In this document: piece by piece, positions 1 to 4,424 of the stretch
Numbering within the stretch: position 1 is the first letter of the stretch
Layout: every line of letters starts with the position of its first letter
NCBI GenBank assembly: GCA_001787465.1
Contig: MFXJ01000081.1
Span: 1-6,185 of the forward strand
From: Candidatus Peregrinibacteria bacterium RIFOXYB2_FULL_32_7
Lineage (GTDB): Bacteria; Patescibacteriota; Gracilibacteria; UBA1369; GWF2-33-10
Direction of reading: 5' to 3'
Length of the DNA: 6,185 bases
The notes under the pieces: generated by a model
What the model was told of the DNA's origin: nothing
Databases searched by the model: none
What the model saw: only the letters and a program-made list of their open reading frames with translations
Program-made: the position numbers and the translations under genes

Positions 1-32
1 ATAATTTATATAGATAAGGTCTCATAAAGTGT

Positions 33-234
33 TCAGATTTGATTTTTCTGATTGAGTGAAATTGGAAGTGTAGCCCAGCTACAGTGAGAATTTCACGATT
101 GAAGAAAATTCAAAGATGAATGCTTTATGTGCCTTAAATATGAAAATTATTTCGTTACGAGTCCTTAGCACTCCAAAACCTTTAGTGCTAAAGCAGTATA
201 AAAAAGCTTCTCTTTTAAGTCAAGAGTTTTTTTA
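33..234 (+). ncRNA. Candidate structured RNA or structured 3' UTR, family not recognised
   Basis: No coding region fits here, but the + strand forms a chain of local hairpins: 33-37 with 47-51, 56-63 with 89-96 (continuing inward to 69-74 with 78-83), 99-103 with 109-113, and 165-172 with 184-191 (a perfect 8-bp stem). The chain closes with a terminator-like hairpin and T7. The 56-96 hairpin stays in register across a purine-rich internal loop that can form tandem G-A pairs only on this strand, which favours + strand transcription. I checked for signatures of tRNA, tmRNA, RNase P RNA, SRP RNA, 5S rRNA and common riboswitches and saw none. The 5' end is not defined and may lie outside the window; the TA-rich bases 5-15 could be a -10 region, but any -35 would be off the edge. 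It could equally be the 3' UTR of a gene to the left. A 39-codon open frame at 116-235 lies in it but has no coding signs. Confidence 0.33.
201..234. terminator. Intrinsic terminator, probably bidirectional, between convergent units
   Basis: Bases 211-215 (CTCTT) pair with 223-227 (AAGAG) around a 7-nt loop, and T7 follows at once at 228-234. The A6 at 201-206 can pair with the T run, leaving a GCTT bulge. Read on the minus strand, the same hairpin is followed by AAGC and T6, so it could also stop rny transcripts, whose coding end lies 24 bp away. The stem is short and GC-poor, so strength is uncertain; the fit is better for + strand transcription. Confidence 0.5.
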
Positions 235-257
235 AAAAATTTTCATTTTTCCTTAAA

Positions 258-1787
258 TTACACCGCATAAGCCTCCCTTCTGCTCTCTCTAATCGCATGA
301 ACTTCTACGACTCCAGCGTAATCCGTTTCGCTTTCAATTTTTCTGGCTATTTCATAACTTAATTTCTTAGCTTGCAAATCATCCATTTCTTCAGGATTAA
401 CAAAAACTCGCAATTTTCTGCCACTCTGGATCGCAAAAGCATTTTTTATACCATCAAAAGATTTCGCTAAGGTTTCAAATTCAGATAATCTCTTAATAAA
501 CATTTCAAGAGTATCTTTTTGCGCTCCAGGCCTATGATTAGAAATTTCATTAGCCGCCATGACAAGATAAGCTTCTGTTGTTTCTGGTTTTATATTTCCA
601 TGATGAGCGGCAACAGCATGAACAACTTCTTTGCTTAAACCAAATTTTTTCAAAATATCCGCTCCGATTTGGGAATGATTTCCTTTTATTTCATGATCAA
701 CCGCTTTTCCTAAATCATGCAAAAGTCCAGCTTTCTTAGCAATATCTGAATTCGCACCAATCGCTTCTGCCAATCCTTCGGCGATAAATGCTACTTCCAT
801 AGAATGTTTCAAGGCATTTTGCCCATAAGAACTTCTGAATTTCAAGCGTCCCAAAAGTTTAACTAAATTAGGAGGTAATCCACTAACGCCAGTATCAAAA
901 ACCGCTTTTTCTCCTAATTCTTTAATTAAAATTAAAGTGTCTTTTTTAATCTTATCAACAGTTTCTTCAATCTTAGCAGGATGGATACGTCCATCAGAAA
1001 TCAATTGCTCCAAAGCAATCTTAGCCACATATCGCCTAATCGGATCAAAACAAGAAATAACAATCGAGCCTGGCGTATCATCAACAATCACATCAACACC
1101 AGTAATTCGTTCAAAAGCATTAATATTACGGCCTTCACGACCAATAATACGTCCCTTCAAATCATCACTTTCCAATTGAACCGTAGTCATTGTTGTTTCC
1201 GCGGCTACTTCAGCTGAGTATTTTTGAATTGTTTCTGCAAGAAGCAATCTCGCCTTATCATCAACTTCTTTTTTCATATCATTTTCTAATCTTTCAATAT
1301 GTTTCAAAATTTCTTCTTTTGATTGCTCTTCCACTTTTTTAAATAAAATTTCACGAGCTGATTCTTTTGATAAATTAGAAATTTTCTCTAATTCTTCAGC
1401 TTGCTTGCTATGGATTTTTTCCACTTCCAATTTCACCTCTCTAACTTTAACAATTTTATTATCAAGTTCCTGTTTACTTTTATCAAGATCTTCAATTTTT
1501 TTCTCAACAACATCTTCCTTTTTCATAAGCCTTTCTTCCATTCGGCGAAGCTCATTATGTTTTTCCTGCTGTTCTGTTTGAGCTTGTTGGCGAATTTTAA
1601 AAGCCTCGCTTTGAGCATCAGATAAAATTTTGTGAGTAGTTTTTTGCGCTTTTTCAATTTCATCCTGATATTTATCGCGTTCTTTTTCAAATTTTTTCTT
1701 AAAAACAACTTTACTTAACAAAAACCCAGCAATAACACCTAAAATTATCCCTGGAACAAATAAATAAACAACTGTTGTGCTTCCCAT
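258..1787 (-). CDS. rny: Ribonuclease Y, membrane-anchored endoribonuclease
   Basis: This 509-residue protein has the full RNase Y architecture and is close to the usual length of about 520. Residues 6-28 form one N-terminal membrane helix followed by a basic patch (FKKKF). Residues about 32-195 are a highly charged coiled coil. A KH RNA-binding domain follows, with the hallmark GRIIGREGRN at 212-221 and DGRIHPA at 265-271. The HD phosphohydrolase domain includes YGQNALKHS (321-329), LLHDLGKAVDHE (355-366) and AAHHG (393-397). In the family this enzyme initiates mRNA decay at the inner membrane by endonucleolytic cleavage of single-stranded RNA. The ATG at 1787 is chosen because the membrane helix begins directly after it; no Shine-Dalgarno sequence precedes it. 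Two positions are unusual: AANEIS (411-416) where the family normally has AADAIS, so the expected metal-binding Asp is Asn413, and HHGN where HHGD is usual (Asn398). It runs divergently from the kinase-like gene. Confidence 0.96.
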   Translation of the reverse strand: MGSTTVVYLFVPGIILGVIAGFLLSKVVFKKKFEKERDKYQDEIEKAQKTTHKILSDAQSEAFKIRQQAQTEQQEKHNELRRMEERLMKKEDVVEKKIEDLDKSKQELDNKIVKVREVKLEVEKIHSKQAEELEKISNLSKESAREILFKKVEEQSKEEILKHIERLENDMKKEVDDKARLLLAETIQKYSAEVAAETTMTTVQLESDDLKGRIIGREGRNINAFERITGVDVIVDDTPGSIVISCFDPIRRYVAKIALEQLISDGRIHPAKIEETVDKIKKDTLILIKELGEKAVFDTGVSGLPPNLVKLLGRLKFRSSYGQNALKHSMEVAFIAEGLAEAIGANSDIAKKAGLLHDLGKAVDHEIKGNHSQIGADILKKFGLSKEVVHAVAAHHGNIKPETTEAYLVMAANEISNHRPGAQKDTLEMFIKRLSEFETLAKSFDGIKNAFAIQSGRKLRVFVNPEEMDDLQAKKLSYEIARKIESETDYAGVVEVHAIRESRREAYAV

Positions 1788-1865
1788 TTCAAAAATTTTT
1801 TAAAAATTAAAATCTCGAATTCTTAAAATTTTTGAAAAAATGAATTGGAAGAGAAGATGCAGATA

Positions 1866-1954
1866 TAGATTGAATTTTAATCCGAAGCGAATTAAACGAA
1901 ATATAAATTTGGAAATAAAATATTAAAAAATTTTTATTTATAAAATTCAATCTA
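1866..1954. repeat. 14-bp perfect inverted repeat with nested stem in the rny leader
   Basis: TAGATTGAATTTTA at 1866-1879 is exactly complementary to TAAAATTCAATCTA at 1941-1954. Inside it, 1913-1920 pairs with 1932-1939 (8 bp), so a transcript of this stretch could fold into an elongated two-part stem. It lies 79 bp upstream of the rny start. Both outer ends carry TA, so a small non-autonomous element with 12-bp terminal repeats and a TA target duplication is possible. A structured regulatory leader is an equal alternative. There is no GC-rich stem with a T run, so it is not a standard terminator. Confidence 0.55.
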
Positions 1955-2077
1955 ACCGTAAGAGACATTTACACCCTCTTCAACAAAACCTTCCTCCACC
2001 TTCATTTTTCATTTACCAATCTTAAATCTTCAAATAAAAAATTAAAAGAATCCGAAATGTTTTTATTAACGATCTTA

Positions 2078-2106
2078 ATTTAACAAAAAAGAACTGATCT
2101 TGTCAA
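2078..2106 (-). promoter_or_regulatory. Candidate sigma-70-type promoter for rny
   Basis: Read on the minus strand, a perfect TTGACA (2106-2101) is followed after 17 bp by TTAAAT (2083-2078), which matches four of six bases of the -10 consensus. Transcription would start near 2071, giving rny a leader of about 280 nt that includes the 14-bp inverted repeat. The -35 is exact but the -10 is ordinary for AT-rich DNA, and other promoters nearer the gene cannot be excluded. Confidence 0.38.
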
Positions 2107-2130
2107 AGAAGAAAAGCTAAGAAAAATTAA

Positions 2131-2159
2131 TTGACAAAAAAGAGAAAATGGCATTGAAT
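2131..2159 (+). promoter_or_regulatory. Candidate sigma-70-type promoter for the kinase-like gene
   Basis: A perfect TTGACA at 2131-2136 is followed after 17 bp by TTGAAT at 2154-2159, four of six matches to the -10 consensus. The start site would be near 2166, leaving a leader of about 19 nt with no Shine-Dalgarno sequence. TATATT at 2159-2164 is a better -10 by sequence, but its 22-bp spacing from the -35 is too long. Confidence 0.45.
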
Positions 2160-2184
2160 ATATTCTAAATTTAAATAAAACATT

Positions 2185-3489
2185 ATGCCTGAAGAGAATC
2201 CTTTCGTAGCTGAAGCAGAACTTGACAAAGAACAGGCTAATGAGCTGATAATTGCCTTAAAACAAGCAGTAGAAGATTTAAAAATAGTTTTAGAAAAAAT
2301 AACGGCTTTTTTTAAAGAACATTCTGAACTGAAAACAGAAAAAGGCATGCGGGATTTTTTAAATTCAAATAATGATAGTCATAAAATTATTGCACAGGAA
2401 CTAATAAATTATATATGGGAATTTATAAATATCTGCAAAAGATTTATGGGCGAGACTGAAGAAAATAATTTAGTACAATCTATCTTTCATCATTTAGGCA
2501 TAGCACCTGAGCTATTTGCTCATAATTTAGGCCATATAGCCATTACTTCTTTTTTAAGTCCTTTTCGCTATGGTTTCCTTATTAAGCCAAGAACTATGCC
2601 GAAAACAAAGATACACAAACTATCAATTAAAGCGCACGGCATTGAAGCTTTAATTAAAGAAACAATGTCTCACTTGCAATGCATTACAAGTGATATAGAA
2701 AGAGCGCTTGGAACTCATGAGGAATCTCAATCATGTAGCAATGTTGTAGATGCGATAATTACAACAGTCAGATCAAGATTACTATTTGAATTATTTGGAA
2801 TAGATAAAGAAATCAAAGGCTTACCAACTGTTTTCACACCGCAATTTGGAGAGGACATATGTGTCCCTATACCAGAAGCAGAATTAATAAATCTTATATA
2901 TTTTCTCACTTCAAATGCTACTAAAAGAATGGAGAAATTAAAAGAAGGACGAAAAGCAAAGGCCTCTGATTTAATATTAGAAGAAAAAATTTATGAAATT
3001 GAATATCAAGGGGAAAGATTTACTATTATTGAGATTTTTAATTCAGGAGCTAGTATTAACATAAATCAATTACATAAAAACCTTACAGAAGCAGAACTTA
3101 ATCCGGCAAAATTAAATCAACTTTCAGAAAGAACTCAACAAATCATACAAACGGCTCAACAAGGCTCACGCCAAGTTGATTTAAGTCTAATTAATCCTGA
3201 AGAAATAATTTTTTTAGAAGGTTTCAGTCAAGATGGAAGCACAGGTCTCGGCTTAAATACAGCAAGAAGACTCATTATTACCAGACAAGGAGGAATAGCC
3301 ATAAATAATGTTTATGGGGAAACGCCTCGACAAACAGGATTTTGCGTTACTTTGATTATCCCATCTGAAGGAAATAACTCAATAGATACAACCAGAGAAC
3401 GCGCGATTTTAGAAATTGTAAAAGAATTGATTCAAAAAATGAAAAGTGGTACATATATTCTTCCTAAAATCGAAAGAAAAGCCGCTTAG
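2185..3489 (+). CDS. Soluble histidine-kinase-like ATPase (GHKL fold), orphan
   Basis: This 434-residue protein ends in a histidine-kinase-type ATP-binding domain. The N box is ELINLIYFLTSNATK (233-247, Asn244). The G1 box is IEIFNSGASI (282-291), the F box is IIFLEGFS (341-348), the G2 box is GSTGLGL (351-357), and the closing strand is TGFCVTLIIP (384-393). About 50 residues lie between G1 and F, a long ATP-lid insertion. Upstream, LFAHNLGH at 110-117 followed by a helix resembles a dimerisation and phosphotransfer H box, with His113 the likely phosphoacceptor. Residues 1-100 are predicted helical and match no sensor domain I know. There is no membrane segment, signal peptide or receiver domain, so it should be cytoplasmic. 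In G1 the adenine-contacting Asp is Asn286 and the second Gly is Ser290, so ATP binding may be altered. No response regulator is adjacent. The ATG at 2185 fits the promoter; no Shine-Dalgarno is seen. The ATPase fold is solid; kinase activity is inference. Confidence 0.85.
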   Translation: MPEENPFVAEAELDKEQANELIIALKQAVEDLKIVLEKITAFFKEHSELKTEKGMRDFLNSNNDSHKIIAQELINYIWEFINICKRFMGETEENNLVQSIFHHLGIAPELFAHNLGHIAITSFLSPFRYGFLIKPRTMPKTKIHKLSIKAHGIEALIKETMSHLQCITSDIERALGTHEESQSCSNVVDAIITTVRSRLLFELFGIDKEIKGLPTVFTPQFGEDICVPIPEAELINLIYFLTSNATKRMEKLKEGRKAKASDLILEEKIYEIEYQGERFTIIEIFNSGASININQLHKNLTEAELNPAKLNQLSERTQQIIQTAQQGSRQVDLSLINPEEIIFLEGFSQDGSTGLGLNTARRLIITRQGGIAINNVYGETPRQTGFCVTLIIPSEGNNSIDTTRERAILEIVKELIQKMKSGTYILPKIERKAA

Positions 3490-3494
3490 AAATG

Positions 3495-3524
3495 TTGACA
3501 AATACTTATATAAAAATTAATAAT
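3495..3524 (+). promoter_or_regulatory. Candidate sigma-70-type promoter for the 256-residue gene
   Basis: A perfect TTGACA at 3495-3500 is followed after 18 bp by AATAAT at 3519-3524, five of six matches to the -10 consensus. The start site would be near 3531, giving a leader of about 34 nt, almost all A and T. It begins only six bases after the stop codon of the kinase-like gene, so the downstream gene can be expressed on its own. This is the best-formed promoter in the window. Confidence 0.5.
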
Positions 3525-3564
3525 TAAATCTTAACAATTTTTATCTTAAAAATTTTAAATAAAA

Positions 3565-4335
3565 ATGACAAAAAAAGTTGATATAAATCGAATATTAGAA
3601 GCTCATGGATATAATACAACTGTACCTTCAAGATTTGAAAGAAAACCGTTATCATCTGGACGTGTGGACCAACAAAGAAAAAATATCAGAACAAAACTTG
3701 CCGTTCCAGTAGTTTCAACATCACCAGAAAGAAAAGATCCTACAAATAAATCAGCACCTAGAGAAGAAAAACAAATACCTAACAAAATTGAAAGATTTTT
3801 AATAAAAAATCTTTCTGCACCTCTAGATATCACGCAATTAACAGAACATTGGTCTAGCGGTGGTAATATTGTAGTTATACAAAAAGGACAAGAAGCTTTT
3901 AATGAACCCGCTGAAGATTGTCTTATATATCCAACAGATATTCGCCCTAGAACACCATGGGGTGGAAGGTGTGTTTATCATCTTTTTTTATCTAGTGATA
4001 CAGAAGTCGCATTTGTTCCTACGGGAATGCAATGGCAACCACCAGTTGAACAAAAAGAAACGAAACCAGTAAAAACTCAAGCAGAAAAATCTGAAACGAA
4101 AATATATGAATTAGTAGATCATAGATTATCTGACGAACAGGTAGTTGAAATAAAGCAATGGCTAGATGATTATCCAAACGGAAATATAGATTTCTCTAGC
4201 AACAATCGTGGTTGGTCCACTGGATATCAAAATGCACAAATATCTAATGATAGAATAATAACAATACCAGGACTTTTTCCTCTTATCTTTAAGGAAAAGC
4301 TTATTACAAAAATGAAATTTAGAAAGATGAGATAG
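3565..4335 (+). CDS. Unrecognised protein with a diverged internal duplication
   Basis: I do not recognise this 256-residue protein. Residues 1-72 are polar and basic (several Arg, Lys, Pro and Ser) and probably disordered. Two segments then look related: about 75-154 and 180-236. Each starts with Ile, has a helix reaching Leu-Ser eight residues later (83-84 and 188-189), then a Trp (96 and 199) and a Gly-Asn-Ile strand (100-102 and 206-208). Each then has another Trp (132 and 217) and ends in a strand pattern of Ser-x-Asp followed by hydrophobics, Pro and Gly (143-154 and 227-236). A Lys/Glu/Thr-rich linker (161-179) joins them. The tail (243-256) is basic. There are no membrane segments, signal peptide or catalytic motif that I can name. 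The product is probably cytoplasmic; the basic ends could bind nucleic acid, which is a guess. It lies 75 bp after the kinase-like gene on the same strand, with its own promoter and no Shine-Dalgarno. Confidence 0.78.
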   Translation: MTKKVDINRILEAHGYNTTVPSRFERKPLSSGRVDQQRKNIRTKLAVPVVSTSPERKDPTNKSAPREEKQIPNKIERFLIKNLSAPLDITQLTEHWSSGGNIVVIQKGQEAFNEPAEDCLIYPTDIRPRTPWGGRCVYHLFLSSDTEVAFVPTGMQWQPPVEQKETKPVKTQAEKSETKIYELVDHRLSDEQVVEIKQWLDDYPNGNIDFSSNNRGWSTGYQNAQISNDRIITIPGLFPLIFKEKLITKMKFRKMR

Positions 4336-4340
4336 CAGGT

Positions 4341-4379
4341 TCTTCACCTATTCGCCCCCAATCCCCTTCCTTTTCCCAG
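4341..4379 (+). promoter_or_regulatory. C-rich, G-poor tract, possible Rho-utilisation region
   Basis: Of 39 bases, 19 are C and only 2 are G, in striking contrast to the AT-rich surroundings. It begins five bases after the stop codon of the 256-residue gene. Unstructured C-rich, G-poor RNA is what Rho factor binds, and there is no intrinsic terminator after that gene, so Rho-dependent termination is a reasonable reading. The complementary strand carries G runs that might allow a two-quartet G-quadruplex. Both ideas rest on composition alone. Confidence 0.3.
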
Positions 4380-4390
4380 AAAATCCTCTA

Positions 4391-4410
4391 AAATTGAATC
4401 ATATCAATTT
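4391..4410. repeat. Short inverted repeat upstream of the lipoprotein gene
   Basis: AAATTGA at 4391-4397 is complementary to TCAATTT at 4404-4410 with a 6-nt spacer, 14 bp before the lipoprotein start. Its size and position suit a dimeric repressor operator. The T6 run at 4417-4422 follows, so a weak intrinsic terminator is an alternative, although the stem has only one C-G pair per arm. A TATATT at 4413-4418 could serve as a -10 with almost no leader, but no good -35 is correctly spaced. Confidence 0.3.
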
Positions 4411-4424
4411 AATATATTTTTTAT

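Larger units (their letters stand above)
1788..2184. other. Divergent intergenic region between rny and the kinase-like gene
   Basis: This 397-bp gap holds no convincing gene. It contains back-to-back TTGACA-type -35 elements (minus strand at 2106-2101, plus strand at 2131-2136) and a perfect 14-bp inverted repeat (1866-1879 with 1941-1954). The + strand has no G from 1965 to 2047, a marked local strand bias. If the minus-strand promoter is used, rny has a leader of roughly 280 nt. Within that leader lies a 17-codon minus-strand open frame (2005-1952) whose TAG stop is the first three bases of the inverted repeat. Confidence 0.6.

Noticed and set aside
33..164. RNase P RNA or tmRNA, suggested by an AGATGAATG stretch near 114-122 and the convergent position
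   Set aside because: The conserved ACAGAA and GAGGAAAGUCC motifs of RNase P and the tRNA-like end and tag frame of tmRNA are absent.
165..191. The 8-bp hairpin TTAGCACT/AGTGCTAA as a stand-alone terminator
   Set aside because: No T run follows it on either strand; it is better treated as part of the candidate RNA.
116..235. A 39-codon + strand open frame (ATG at 116, TAA at 233-235)
   Set aside because: It covers the 165-191 stem and the terminator, ends inside the T run, and its composition gives no coding signal. The hairpins explain the region better.
937..1217. Two + strand open frames of 80 and 78 codons opposite rny
   Set aside because: They lie antisense to the conserved KH and HD segments of rny and have no recognisable domains; they are frame shadows.
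1401..1625. A Phe-rich 74-codon + strand frame that looks like a membrane protein
   Set aside because: The hydrophobicity is an artefact of reading the Lys/Glu-rich coiled-coil codons of rny on the opposite strand.
4337..4349. AGGT/ACCT hairpin right after the 256-residue gene as an intrinsic terminator
   Set aside because: The stem has only four pairs and is followed by a C-rich tract, not by T residues.
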